A stretch of DNA of 64,000 nt from the NCBI RefSeq assembly GCF_009857535.1, contig NZ_WWCS01000020.1, positions 1 to 64,000 of the forward strand, read 5' to 3'. This document shows positions 1-8,683 of the stretch, one piece after another. The notes beneath the pieces are model-generated. The model saw only the letters and a program-made list of their open reading frames with translations, did not search any database and was not told the DNA's origin. Both the position numbers and the translations under genes were made by a program. Origin of the DNA: Duganella margarita (GTDB taxonomy: Bacteria > Pseudomonadota > Gammaproteobacteria > Burkholderiales > Burkholderiaceae_D). Each line of letters opens with the position of its first letter. Position 1 is the stretch's first letter.

Positions 1-120
1 GCCGTCATCGGCGCCGTCATGCATAAGCTGGCGCATTTCATTTACGGCGTCATCAAAACAAACAAGCCCTTTGACCCCAATTACCTGGCGAAAGGGCTTG
101 CTATTCAAGACGGTATCTGA
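1..120 (+). CDS. IS110/IS116-family transposase, C-terminal end (partial)
   Basis: Only the last 39 codons lie in the window; the frame is open from base 1 to a TGA at 118-120. The peptide contains AHFIYGVIKTNKPFDPN and ends in LAIQDGI. From memory this matches the extreme C-terminus of IS110/IS116/IS902 transposases, enzymes with a DEDD (RuvC-like) catalytic domain and a C-terminal serine-bearing domain. The catalytic parts lie outside the window. It stops about 10 bp before the rhlE stop codon on the other strand, so the element sits in the rhlE 3' flank. IS110 elements lack conventional terminal inverted repeats, so I cannot define the element end. Confidence 0.75.
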   Translation, partial: AVIGAVMHKLAHFIYGVIKTNKPFDPNYLAKGLAIQDGI

Positions 121-130
121 CCCCGGAGTT

Positions 131-1537
131 TTAGCGGCCCCGGCCGCCGGAGCGGTGCTGGGCTGCGGAGCGCGGCGCGCCGGCATTGCCGCCGCCGTTG
201 CCGCGCGGCGCGCCACCAGTACCACCGTTGCCGCCGCCAGCCGCACGCGGCTTGTTGCCGCCGCCGTTACCGCCACCATTGCCGGCGCCCGGCTTGCGCG
301 CTGCGCCGCCTTGACCTTGACGGCCGCCGTTGCGGTGGCCTGGGTTGCCGCTGCGCAGCTGAATCGGCTGCGCGCGTGCGGTCGGGTCCGGCTCGAAGCC
401 TGGAATCACTTCACGCGGCAAGGTCTGCTTGATCAGCTTTTCGATGTCTTTCAACATGTCGTTCTCATCCACGCACACCAGCGATACCGCTTCGCCCGTC
501 GCGCCGGCGCGGCCGGTACGGCCGATCCGGTGCACATAGTCTTCCGGCACATTCGGCAGGTCGTAGTTGACCACGTGCGGCAGCTGGTCGATGTCGATCC
601 CGCGCGCGGCGATGTCGGTGGCCACCAGCACTTGCAGCTTGCTGTCCTTGAACTCCGACAGCGCCTTGGTGCGCGCCGACTGGCTCTTGTTGCCGTGGAT
701 CGCCATGGCCTTGATGCCGTCCTTGTCCAGCTGTTCCACCAGCTTGTTGGCGCCATGCTTGGTGCGGGTGAACACCAGTACCTGGGTCCAGTTGTTGGAC
801 TTGATCAGGTGCGCCAGCATCGGGTGTTTCTTGTCGCGGTCCACCGGGTGGATTTTCTGCGCGATGATTTCCACCGTCGAATTGCGGCGCGCCACTTCGA
901 TCGTCGCCGGGTTGGTCAGCAGGCCGTTGGCCAGCGCCTTGATGTCGTCCGAGAAGGTGGCCGAGAACAGCAGGTTCTGGCGCTTGGCCGGCAGCTTGGC
1001 CAGCACTTTGCGGATGTCGCGGATGAAGCCCATGTCGAGCATGCGGTCGGCTTCGTCCAGCACCAGGATCTCGATCTTCGACAGGTCGACCGTGCCCTGG
1101 TCCATGTGGTCCAGCAGGCGGCCCGGGGTGGCGACCAGGATGTCGACCCCGTGTTTCAGTTGCTTGATCTGCGGGTTGATGCCGACGCCGCCAAAGATCA
1201 CGGCGGAATTGAGCTTGGTGTACTTGCCGTAGATGCGCACGCTTTCCTCGACCTGGGCCGCCAGTTCGCGGGTCGGGGTCAGGATCAGGGCGCGGATCGC
1301 GCGGGGCGAGGTGTTGCTGGTCAGTTTGGCGCCGACCGGGTCAGTCGACAGGCGGTGCAGCAGCGGCAGGGTGAAGCCGGCCGTCTTGCCGGTGCCGGTT
1401 TGTGCGCCGGCCAGCAGGTCGCCGCCATTCAGCACGGCCGGGATGGCCTGCTGCTGGATCGGGGTCGGCGAGGTATAGCCAGTGTCGGCAACTGCGCGCA
1501 TCAGCGCATCGGACAAACCGAGGGAGGAAAATGACAT
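131..1537 (-). CDS. rhlE: DEAD-box ATP-dependent RNA helicase RhlE
   Basis: RNA helicase of 468 residues, acting in the cytoplasm on structured RNA (ribosome assembly, mRNA decay, cold adaptation in this family). Visible motifs are the Q motif (about 3-30), motif I AQTGTGKT (45-52), PTRELA (88-93), TPGR (137-140), motif II DEAD (161-164), SAT (192-194) and the C-terminal HRIGRTGRAG. The tail from about residue 385 is rich in Gly, Asn and Arg (GGNGGG, GGRGR), typical of RhlE RNA-binding tails. The start MSFSSLGLS matches the usual N-terminus. The gene runs convergent with an IS110 remnant that ends 10 bp past its stop. The 5' untranslated region up to about 1650 is long, and there is no strong Shine-Dalgarno sequence. 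Confidence 0.95.
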   Translation of the reverse strand: MSFSSLGLSDALMRAVADTGYTSPTPIQQQAIPAVLNGGDLLAGAQTGTGKTAGFTLPLLHRLSTDPVGAKLTSNTSPRAIRALILTPTRELAAQVEESVRIYGKYTKLNSAVIFGGVGINPQIKQLKHGVDILVATPGRLLDHMDQGTVDLSKIEILVLDEADRMLDMGFIRDIRKVLAKLPAKRQNLLFSATFSDDIKALANGLLTNPATIEVARRNSTVEIIAQKIHPVDRDKKHPMLAHLIKSNNWTQVLVFTRTKHGANKLVEQLDKDGIKAMAIHGNKSQSARTKALSEFKDSKLQVLVATDIAARGIDIDQLPHVVNYDLPNVPEDYVHRIGRTGRAGATGEAVSLVCVDENDMLKDIEKLIKQTLPREVIPGFEPDPTARAQPIQLRSGNPGHRNGGRQGQGGAARKPGAGNGGGNGGGNKPRAAGGGNGGTGGAPRGNGGGNAGAPRSAAQHRSGGRGR

Positions 1538-1679
1538 ATTAACTTTTTGTTATGATCGACCTGTCGCCACGGTGGGCGTCAGTCGCAGGCAATCGGTTGT
1601 TCTTGAGCTTGCGGTACAGGACTGGGCGTAGGCCGCAGCTTTCAGTATAACAGCTAAGTGCGGCTTATGTTTCGCTAAG

Positions 1680-1707
1680 GAAAGACAAAGGGCGCCGTAG
1701 CGCCCTT
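1680..1707 (-). terminator. Intrinsic terminator downstream of suhB
   Basis: A perfect 8-bp stem, AAGGGCGC (1688-1695) and GCGCCCTT (1700-1707), encloses the loop CGTA. Read on the minus strand it is followed by TTTGTCTTT, which fits a rho-independent terminator about 30 bp after the suhB stop. Confidence 0.8.
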
Positions 1708-1739
1708 AATTTGTAACAAATTGTCGAACTAACGTAAAG

Positions 1740-2534
1740 TTACGCGAACGGCGTCAGCAGACCAATCATCTGGCCGAACACTTTCGGGCTGCCGGCCACG
1801 ATGTCGCCCTTGTACAGGTAGTCCGACTCGCCGTTGAATTCGGCGACGATGCCGCCCGCTTCGGTGACCAGCAGGGTGCCGGCTGCGATATCCCACGGTT
1901 TCAGGCCTTTTTCATAGAAGCCGTCCAGGCGGCCGCAGGCGACGTAGGCCAGGTCCAGCGCGGCGCTGCCGGCGCGGCGGATGCCCTGGCTGCGTTCGGC
2001 CATGATGCCGTACATTTCCAGGTATTCTTTCAGCGCTTTCGGGCTGCCGGTCTTGTAGCCGGTGGCCAGCAGGGCGTTGGCGATGCGGTCCAGCTTGCCC
2101 ACGCGGATGCGTTTTTCGTTCAGGTAGGCGCCGGCGCCCTTGGTGGCGGTGAACAGGTCGTTGTGGACCGGGTCGTAGATCACGGCCTGCGTGATGATGC
2201 CGCGGTGCGACAGCGCGATCGAGATCGAGTACTGCGGGAAGCCGTGCAGGAAGTTGGTGGTGCCATCGATCGGGTCGATGATCCAGGTGTATTCTGCCTC
2301 GTCGTGCGCATTGGCGGAAGCGCCGCTTTCTTCGCCCAGGAAGGCGTGGTCAGGGTAGGCTTTGGACAGCACTTCGATGATGGCTTGCTCGGCAGCCTGG
2401 TCAACGTCGGTGACGTAGTCCTTGTGGTCCTTCTCGGTCACGATGACGCGGTCGAGGTCGAAGGAGGCGCGGTTGATGACGGCGGCGGCGCGACGAGCGG
2501 CCTTCACGGCCGTGTTAATCATTGGAGATTGCAT
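1740..2534 (-). CDS. suhB: Inositol-1-monophosphatase SuhB
   Basis: Mg2+-dependent inositol monophosphatase of 264 residues. In enteric bacteria SuhB also works with NusA/NusG in rRNA antitermination. The metal-binding motifs are intact: FLGEESG, WIIDPIDGTTNFLHGFP, and KPWDIAAG near residue 213, which carries the third metal ligand. The start MQSPMINTAVKAARRAA resembles the usual SuhB N-terminus. The gene is divergent from trmJ across 153 bp, an arrangement I recall as common in betaproteobacteria, and an intrinsic terminator follows it. It provides the internal standard for the degenerate paralogue at 28201-28878. Confidence 0.93.
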   Translation of the reverse strand: MQSPMINTAVKAARRAAAVINRASFDLDRVIVTEKDHKDYVTDVDQAAEQAIIEVLSKAYPDHAFLGEESGASANAHDEAEYTWIIDPIDGTTNFLHGFPQYSISIALSHRGIITQAVIYDPVHNDLFTATKGAGAYLNEKRIRVGKLDRIANALLATGYKTGSPKALKEYLEMYGIMAERSQGIRRAGSAALDLAYVACGRLDGFYEKGLKPWDIAAGTLLVTEAGGIVAEFNGESDYLYKGDIVAGSPKVFGQMIGLLTPFA

Positions 2535-2687
2535 GGACTATTCCGTAATAAAAATGCTAACGCCCACCGGAAGAATTTCAATCCGGCGGCACGACAGGAG
2601 ACAAAATGACAAAGAGCGGGGCGGCTTCAACAAGGTAGAATTCTGCATGAATTCCTGTTTTGACACCGCGTAATTCCGCTATTTTAA

Positions 2688-3485
2688 ATGAACCTGTCCC
2701 AAATCAACACGAATCTTTTCAAACACCTGCGATTTATTCTGGTCGAAACCAGCCGCGCCGGTAACATCGGGGCGGTCGCGCGCGCCATGAAAACCATGGG
2801 TTACAGCGACCTGGTGCTGGTGACGCCGCGCTTCGAGCATGCGCTGCAAGACCCGGAGGCAGTGGCGTTCGCCAGTGGTGCGCAGGATATCCTGGCCAAT
2901 GCGCGGGTGGTCGGCAGCATCGCCGAGGCGCTGGAGGGGATTAATTTTGCGGCGGCGGTGTCGGCGCGGCTGCGCGAGTTTTCGCCGCCGGTGTTATCTC
3001 CGCGTCAACTGGCCGGCCAGCTGGTGGCGCAGCCTGAATTGCACGCGGCGCTGATCTTCGGCAATGAGCGCTTCGGCCTGCCGAACGAACTGGTGCAAAA
3101 GTGTAATGTCTTGATTAATATTCCCGCCAATCCCGAGTATTCGTCGCTGAACCTGTCGCAGGCGGCCCAGGTGCTGGCCTACGAATGCCGCATGGCGCTG
3201 CTGGAGTGTGCGGGCGTCACCCACACGCCGCGCTTGCCGGTGGCGGAGGCCAGCGAGGTCGGCTTCCACGGTGAGGCCGCCAGCGTCGAGCAGATCGAGG
3301 GCATGTACGCGCACCTGGAGCAGGCGCTGGTGGCGATCGGTTTTCTCGACGCCAGCAATCCGCGCAAGCTGATGCCGCGCCTGAAGCGGCTGTTCGCCCG
3401 CGCCCAGCTGGAGACGGAAGAGGTCAACATCCTGCGCGGCATCGCCCGCCACATGACCGGCCGTCATGACAAGGACAAGCAATGA
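2688..3485 (+). CDS. trmJ: tRNA (cytidine/uridine-2'-O-)-methyltransferase TrmJ
   Basis: SpoU/TrmH-type (SPOUT) methyltransferase of 265 residues that 2'-O-methylates position 32 of several tRNAs. Diagnostic motifs are ILVETSRAGNIGAVARAMK (motif 1, about 17-35), LIFGNERFGLPNE (motif 2) and INIPANPEYSSLNLSQA (motif 3, the SAM-binding knot). The C-terminal extension from about residue 180 matches TrmJ rather than TrmL. The stop overlaps the next start by four bases (ATGA, 3482-3485), so the two genes are translationally coupled. No clear ribosome-binding site precedes the ATG. Confidence 0.92.
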   Translation: MNLSQINTNLFKHLRFILVETSRAGNIGAVARAMKTMGYSDLVLVTPRFEHALQDPEAVAFASGAQDILANARVVGSIAEALEGINFAAAVSARLREFSPPVLSPRQLAGQLVAQPELHAALIFGNERFGLPNELVQKCNVLINIPANPEYSSLNLSQAAQVLAYECRMALLECAGVTHTPRLPVAEASEVGFHGEAASVEQIEGMYAHLEQALVAIGFLDASNPRKLMPRLKRLFARAQLETEEVNILRGIARHMTGRHDKDKQ

Positions 3486-3928
3486 ACTGGGACCATCCGC
3501 AACCGTACACGCTGGCACTGACGCCGTCGGCCGCCGATATCGACGGGCTGGACCACACCAACAATGCCGTCTACGTGCAGTGGTGCGAAAAGGCCGGCTG
3601 GGCCCATTCGGAAGCGCTGGGCCTGAGCCTGGCCGACTACCGCCGGCTGGACCGGGCGATGGCGATCCGCCATGCCGAATACGATTACATCCTGCCCACC
3701 GCCGCTGGCGAAGCGCTGTTGCTGGGCACCTGGCTGTACAGCACCGACGGCAAGCTCAACATGGAACGCCGTTTCCAGCTATTGCGCGCCAGCGATGGCG
3801 CTACTGTGTTGCGCGGACGGTGGCAACTGGTGTGCATCGAGATCAGCAGCGGCCGCGCGCGGCGCATGCCGCCGGAATTCTGCGACGGCTACCTGCCGGC
3901 CGTGGTCGCCGATGGTGTGCCGGACTAG
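3482..3928 (+). CDS. Acyl-CoA thioesterase, 4HBT hotdog family
   Basis: Protein of 148 residues with the single hotdog domain of the 4HBT/YbgC-type thioesterases. The segment DIDGLDHTNNAVYVQWCEKA corresponds to the catalytic Asp-containing motif (D-x-x-G-H-x-N-N) of acyl-CoA thioester hydrolases. It overlaps trmJ by ATGA and is probably co-transcribed, though no functional link is obvious. The substrate cannot be read from the sequence; the family hydrolyses fatty-acyl or 4-hydroxybenzoyl-CoA. Confidence 0.82.
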   Translation: MNWDHPQPYTLALTPSAADIDGLDHTNNAVYVQWCEKAGWAHSEALGLSLADYRRLDRAMAIRHAEYDYILPTAAGEALLLGTWLYSTDGKLNMERRFQLLRASDGATVLRGRWQLVCIEISSGRARRMPPEFCDGYLPAVVADGVPD

Positions 3929-3990
3929 ACGCCTTCCTCTAGTTTTGCCGGCTACACTAGCTGCAAAACCATAAAAAATGGACGGAGACA

Positions 3991-4518
3991 ATGCAAGTAT
4001 CCCGCAGATCTTTTTTGAAGATCGGCGTGGCCGGCGCGTGCACACTCGCAGCCGGCGGCGCCATCTATCGCCTGGTCAATCCGGCCAGTTCGCCGCACCG
4101 CTTTGCCCTGGACGGCCCCGCCCAGACGGTACTGGACGCGGTCATCCCGGCCATGCTGGGACCGGCGCTGCCGCAGGCGGCCGAAGCGCGCGCGATGGCC
4201 GTGCGTGCCGCCAGCCAGCGCGTGCGGGACGCCGTGCTTGGGTTGCCGCTGACGACGCAAAAAGAAGTGCAGGATCTGTTCGGCCTGCTGGCGCTGGGAC
4301 CGGCGCGGCGCTTGCTGGCGGGCGTGGCGGGTGGCTGGGAGCAGGCCGATCCGCAGCTGGTGGCGGCCTTTCTGCGCAGCTGGCGCACGCACAGCCTGCA
4401 GACGCTGCAAGTCGGCTATCACGCGCTGCATGACCTGATCATGGGCGCCTGGTATGCCGATCCGTCCACCTGGGAAGCGATCGGCTATCCGGGTCCGATG
4501 AAGGAGTTGCTGGCATGA
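3991..4518 (+). CDS. Tat-exported small subunit next to a GMC oxidoreductase
   Basis: Protein of 175 residues starting MQVSRRSFLKIGVAGACTL, a clear twin-arginine signal (SRRSFLK followed by a hydrophobic stretch). The remainder resembles the subunit-3-like proteins that accompany FAD-dependent sugar or alcohol dehydrogenases; I recognise this mainly from context. Its stop overlaps the start of the GMC oxidoreductase by ATGA, and that large subunit has no signal peptide of its own. The likely role is therefore a Tat escort carrying the folded flavoprotein to the periplasm. That role is inference. Confidence 0.65.
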   Translation: MQVSRRSFLKIGVAGACTLAAGGAIYRLVNPASSPHRFALDGPAQTVLDAVIPAMLGPALPQAAEARAMAVRAASQRVRDAVLGLPLTTQKEVQDLFGLLALGPARRLLAGVAGGWEQADPQLVAAFLRSWRTHSLQTLQVGYHALHDLIMGAWYADPSTWEAIGYPGPMKELLA

Positions 4519-6134
4519 GCGTGATTCCCGATCCAATCGTCGCCGGCCTGGCCGCCGGCTGGCAGGTGACCGATGGCGCGCAACTGCAAGCCGACCAGAC
4601 GCTCGAGGCCGACGTGGTGATCGTCGGCAGCGGCGCCGGCGGCGGCGTCACGGCCGAGATCCTGGCGCTGTCCGGCCTGAAAGTCATCATTGTTGAAGAA
4701 GGCGCGCTGAAGTCGTCGAAGGATTTCAAGATGCGCGAGGCCGAGGCGTACCCGACGCTGTACCAGGAGTCGGCCGCGCGCAAGACCAGGGACAAGGGCA
4801 TCACGATCCTGCAGGGCCGCACGGTGGGCGGCAGCACCACCATCAACTGGACCAGCAGCTTCCGCACGCCGGACATCACGCTGCAGTACTGGAACCAGCA
4901 TTTCGGCCTGAATGACTACACGCCGGCGACGCTGGCGCCGTGGTTCGGCATGATGGAAGAACGCCTGCACATCAGCGACTGGCCGACGCCGCCCAACGAG
5001 AACAACGACCTGCTGCGGCGCGGCGCCGCCAAGCTGAATATCCCGACCGGGCTGATACGCCGCAACGTCAACGGCTGCTGGAATCTCGGCTACTGCGGCA
5101 TGGGCTGTCCGACCAATGCCAAGCAGTCGATGCTGGTGACCACCATCCCGTCCGCCTTGCAGCACGGCGCGCAGCTGTTGACGCGCATGCGCGCGGAGCA
5201 ACTGGTGATCAAGAGCGACCGCGTGACCGAGCTGAGCTGTTTGGCCTTGGCGGCCGACGGTCTCAGTCCCACTGGCCGGCGCGTCACGCTGCGGGCCAGG
5301 CATTTCGTGCTGGCTGGCGGCGCCATCAATACGCCGGCCTTGCTGATGCGCTCGGCGGCGCCCGATCCGCATGGCCTGCTGGGCAAGCGCACTTTCCTGC
5401 ATCCGACCGTGGTCTCGGCCGGCTTGTTTGAACAGCGTGTCGACGGTTACGCCGGCGCGCCGCAAACCGTTTATTCGGACCACTTCCTGCACACCGAGCG
5501 CATCGACGGTCCGGTCGGCTACAAGCTGGAAGCGCCGCCGCTGCATCCGCTGCTGTTCGCCACCACCATGCCTGGCTTTGGCACGCAGCATGCGGGCGTG
5601 ATGCGGCAGTTCCCGCATGTGCACGCCTTGCTGGCGCTGCTGCGCGACGGCTTCCACCCCGACGTGCCAGGCGGCAGCGTGGCGCTGGTCAACGGCGCGC
5701 CGGTGCTGGATTATCCGATCAGCGATTTCCTGTGGGATGGCGCGCGGCGCGCGCTGCTGACCATGGCCGAGATCCAGTTCGCCGCCGGCGCGCAATCGGT
5801 CACGCCGGTGCACGAGCGCGGCGAGGCGTACCGCACCTGGGCCCAGGCGCAGGCCGGCATCAACGCGCTGCCGTTCAAGCTGTTGCAGACCAAGGTGGTG
5901 TCGGCGCATGTGATGGGCGGCTGTGGCATGTCGGACGATGCGCGGCTGGGCGTCACCAGTTCGCTCGGCCGCTATCACGGCCTGACGAATCTGTCAGTAC
6001 ACGATGGCTCGCTGTTCCCGACTTCGATCGGCGCCAATCCGCAGCTGTCGATCTACGGCATCGTGGCGCGCCTGGCCAGCGGGCTGGCGCAGCAGCTCAC
6101 CGGCCAGCCGGCGCCTCGCCCCAAGGCTTCCTGA
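4515..6134 (+). CDS. GMC-family FAD-dependent oxidoreductase
   Basis: Flavoprotein of 539 residues. The dinucleotide-binding motif VVIVGSGAGGG (residues 34-44) opens the FAD domain. TVGGSTTINWTSSFR is the flavin-attachment loop, and HVMGGCGM plus GANPQLSIYGI near the C-terminus carry the catalytic His/Asn region of glucose-methanol-choline enzymes. A Cys-rich stretch, GCWNLGYCGMGCPTNAKQS, is typical of the membrane-linked FAD alcohol/sugar dehydrogenase branch. There is no signal peptide; the Tat subunit overlapping upstream probably exports it. The cytochrome c subunit usual in such complexes is not adjacent, but see the cytochromes at 39894-41863. The substrate is unknown. Confidence 0.85.
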   Translation: MSVIPDPIVAGLAAGWQVTDGAQLQADQTLEADVVIVGSGAGGGVTAEILALSGLKVIIVEEGALKSSKDFKMREAEAYPTLYQESAARKTRDKGITILQGRTVGGSTTINWTSSFRTPDITLQYWNQHFGLNDYTPATLAPWFGMMEERLHISDWPTPPNENNDLLRRGAAKLNIPTGLIRRNVNGCWNLGYCGMGCPTNAKQSMLVTTIPSALQHGAQLLTRMRAEQLVIKSDRVTELSCLALAADGLSPTGRRVTLRARHFVLAGGAINTPALLMRSAAPDPHGLLGKRTFLHPTVVSAGLFEQRVDGYAGAPQTVYSDHFLHTERIDGPVGYKLEAPPLHPLLFATTMPGFGTQHAGVMRQFPHVHALLALLRDGFHPDVPGGSVALVNGAPVLDYPISDFLWDGARRALLTMAEIQFAAGAQSVTPVHERGEAYRTWAQAQAGINALPFKLLQTKVVSAHVMGGCGMSDDARLGVTSSLGRYHGLTNLSVHDGSLFPTSIGANPQLSIYGIVARLASGLAQQLTGQPAPRPKAS

Positions 6135-6152
6135 ACGCGCTATCATGCAGTC

Positions 6153-7109
6153 ATGATCAAACGACTGCTGATACTGCTGCTGGTGGTGCAGGTGGCCTGC
6201 ATGGCGCTGCTGGCGACCGGCCTCTATGATTGGTGGCGCCCGGCGTGGGAGGCGCAACTGAGCGCGCCGGCGACGGCGCTGTTCTATCTGGCCTGCGGCC
6301 TGCTGGCGGTGCTGCTGGTGCGGCTGCTGATCTCGGCCAATAACTTCTATCTGAGCTGGCGCGCCGGCAGCGTCACGCCGCCCGATCATGCGCTGAACCT
6401 GCGCAGCGCCGCCAACCTGTTCTGGCATGAATTCCATTCCTCGATGCTGACCTCGTCGTACTACATGCTGCGGCCGGTCGGCATGCAGTTGCAGCCGCCG
6501 GATCAGCAGCAGGGCTTGCCGGTACTGCTGATCCACGGTTACGCCTGCAACAGCGGCTACTGGCTACCGATGAGCAAGCTGCTGAAGCAGGCGGGCATCA
6601 GCCATTACGGCGTCGACCTCGAACCGCCGGGGGCATCGATCGATGATTTCGTGCCGCAGGTGCAGGCGGCGGTGGCGCGCCTGCGGCGCGAGACTGGCAG
6701 TGCGCAAGTGATCATTCTGGCGCACAGCATGGGCGGGCTGGTGGCGCGCGCGTATTTGCGCGACTGCGTGCGCCGCCATGCCGATCCCGCAGTGGCCCGC
6801 GTGATCACGCTCGGCACGCCGCATCACGGCACCGCGCTGGCGTCGTTCGGACCGGGCAGCAACGCGGCGCAAATGCGCCGTGACAGTCCGTGGCTCGACG
6901 CGCTGGCCGCGTCTGAGGCAAATACGCAACGGATGTTGTTCAGTTCCATCTACTCTGTCCACGACAACATTATCGCGCCGCAGGACTCTAGCGACCTGCC
7001 GGGTGCGCGCAATCTGGTGTTCGGCGCCATAGGCCACGTGGCGCTGGGACGGCATCCGGACATCATGCGGTGCGCGTTACAGGAGATTACCGCCGCCGCC
7101 TCGGTGTGA
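6153..7109 (+). CDS. Alpha/beta hydrolase, triacylglycerol-lipase-like
   Basis: Protein of 318 residues with two hydrophobic helices in the first 65 residues (LLILLLVVQVACMALLA and LFYLACGLLAVLLVRLLI), so it is probably an inner-membrane protein. The hydrolase core has the oxyanion stretch VLLIHGYACNSGYW, the nucleophile elbow AHSMGG (GxSxG type), TLGTPHHGTALASFG as in bacterial lipases, and a C-terminal GAIGHVALG that can supply the catalytic His. It lies 18 bp after the GMC oxidoreductase gene and may share its transcript. The substrate is not determinable. Confidence 0.78.
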   Translation: MIKRLLILLLVVQVACMALLATGLYDWWRPAWEAQLSAPATALFYLACGLLAVLLVRLLISANNFYLSWRAGSVTPPDHALNLRSAANLFWHEFHSSMLTSSYYMLRPVGMQLQPPDQQQGLPVLLIHGYACNSGYWLPMSKLLKQAGISHYGVDLEPPGASIDDFVPQVQAAVARLRRETGSAQVIILAHSMGGLVARAYLRDCVRRHADPAVARVITLGTPHHGTALASFGPGSNAAQMRRDSPWLDALAASEANTQRMLFSSIYSVHDNIIAPQDSSDLPGARNLVFGAIGHVALGRHPDIMRCALQEITAAASV

Positions 7110-7178
7110 CTTTGTGTGATGTTCTTGCGCCCGCCTTGCTGTATGGTGGATCTGTGTACACGCAAGGAAGGCGAGGCG

Positions 7179-8663
7179 ATGACGGTCGATTTCGGCGCAT
7201 TGATTCTGAACCAGATTCCCGATGCCGTGGTGGTCACCACCACCGGCGGCGAGGTGGTGTGCTGGACCAATGGCGCACGGGCCGTGTTCGGCTATACCAG
7301 CGCCGAAGCGCTGGGGCGTCAGCTCGATGCGCTGATCGTGCCGCCGGCCCTGGTCGGGCAGGGCGCCAGCCTGTCGCAGCAAGCCCAGGCGGACGGCGTG
7401 ACCAGCTACGAATCGGTGCGGCGCGCCAAGGACGGCACGCTGATCTATATCGACAGTTCGTGCAAGCTGGTGCGCGGCGTCGATGGCCAGCCCGACTATC
7501 TTTTGTGGAGCAAGAAAGACGTCACCCCGCTCAAGGTGCTGCGCGACGCCAAGCTGGTCGAGGCGCGCTACGACGGCATCCTCGAGTCGATGCCGGACGC
7601 CATCATCATGGCCAACGCGGCCGGCCGCATCGTGCTGGCCAACGGCCAGGCGGAGCGGCTGTTCGGCTATCCGCGCCACGCGCTGCGCGGCATGGTGCTG
7701 GAGACGCTGATGCCGCCGCGCTTCCGCGCCGCGCACATCGGCTACCGCGCCGGCTTTGCCGCCGAGCCGCTGGTGCGCGCCATGGGCAGCGGCCGCGACC
7801 TGTACGGCCTGCGCAGCGACGGTGTCGAATTCCCGGTCGAGATCAGCCTCAGCCCGATCAGTACTGAAGAGGGCACCCTGGTGATGAGCGCGATCCGCGA
7901 CATCACGGAACGTAAACAAAGTGAAGTTGCGCTGCAAGAAAAGAATGTCGAACTAGCAAAAGCCATCGCCACCAAGGACCGCTTCCTGGCCGGCATGTCG
8001 CACGAATTGCGCACGCCGTTGAACGCGATCATCGGTTTTACAGGTACTATGCTGATGAAGTTGCCTGGCCCCATCAATGATGAGCAAGGCAAGCAGTTGC
8101 GCATGGTGCAAAGCAGTGCCCGCCATCTGCTGTCGCTGATCAATGACTTGCTGGATCTAACCCGCATCGACTCGGGCCGGGTCGAGCTGGACGTGGGGCC
8201 GCTGCGGTGCCGCGCGCTGATCGATGAGGTGTTGAGCTCGTTCAAGCCGCAGGCGCGCAGCAAGGGCCTGGCGCTGGAATTCGATCCGGCGCCCGACGAC
8301 GTGACGGTGTCCAGCGACCGCCGGGCGGTGCAGCAGATCCTGATGAACCTGGTGCACAACGCCATCAAGTTCACCAACAGCGGCACGGTGCTGGTGCGGC
8401 TGGCCAAGTCGGTGGTGGGGCAGCGGCCGTGCGCCACCATCAGCGTCAGCGATACCGGCATCGGCATCGGCGATGAGCAGCGCGGCACCCTGTTCCAGGC
8501 CTTCTCGCAGTTGGACGGCAATGCGCTGCGCCAGTTCGAGGGCACCGGGCTGGGCCTGCATCTGAGCCGCAAGCTGGCGGCGCTGCTGCACGGTGAAATT
8601 TTATTTGACAGCGAATACGGCAAAGGCAGCGTGTTTACGCTGGCGCTGCCATTGCAAGAGTAA
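7179..8663 (+). CDS. PAS-PAS sensor histidine kinase
   Basis: Protein of 494 residues with no obvious membrane segment, hence a likely cytoplasmic sensor. Two PAS domains (about 5-115 and 125-245; the second ends in IRDITERKQ, a PAC signature) precede a HisKA domain with GMSHELRTPLNAI, whose phospho-acceptor is His275. The HATPase domain shows the N box (LMNLVHNAIKF, Asn394), DTGIGIG and GTGLGLHLSRKLA. I chose the ATG at 7179, preceded by AAGGAAGGCGAGG; an in-frame ATG at 7116 has no such site. It lies just upstream of the large multi-domain response protein, its probable phosphotransfer partner. Confidence 0.88.
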   Translation: MTVDFGALILNQIPDAVVVTTTGGEVVCWTNGARAVFGYTSAEALGRQLDALIVPPALVGQGASLSQQAQADGVTSYESVRRAKDGTLIYIDSSCKLVRGVDGQPDYLLWSKKDVTPLKVLRDAKLVEARYDGILESMPDAIIMANAAGRIVLANGQAERLFGYPRHALRGMVLETLMPPRFRAAHIGYRAGFAAEPLVRAMGSGRDLYGLRSDGVEFPVEISLSPISTEEGTLVMSAIRDITERKQSEVALQEKNVELAKAIATKDRFLAGMSHELRTPLNAIIGFTGTMLMKLPGPINDEQGKQLRMVQSSARHLLSLINDLLDLTRIDSGRVELDVGPLRCRALIDEVLSSFKPQARSKGLALEFDPAPDDVTVSSDRRAVQQILMNLVHNAIKFTNSGTVLVRLAKSVVGQRPCATISVSDTGIGIGDEQRGTLFQAFSQLDGNALRQFEGTGLGLHLSRKLAALLHGEILFDSEYGKGSVFTLALPLQE

Positions 8664-8683
8664 CCAGGAAAGGGAGATCGAAC

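Noticed and set aside
2660..2688. TTGACA at 2660-2665, 22 bp before the trmJ ATG, as a trmJ promoter
   Set aside because: With normal spacing the -10 would fall on the start codon and transcription would begin inside the gene; no matching -10 supports it.
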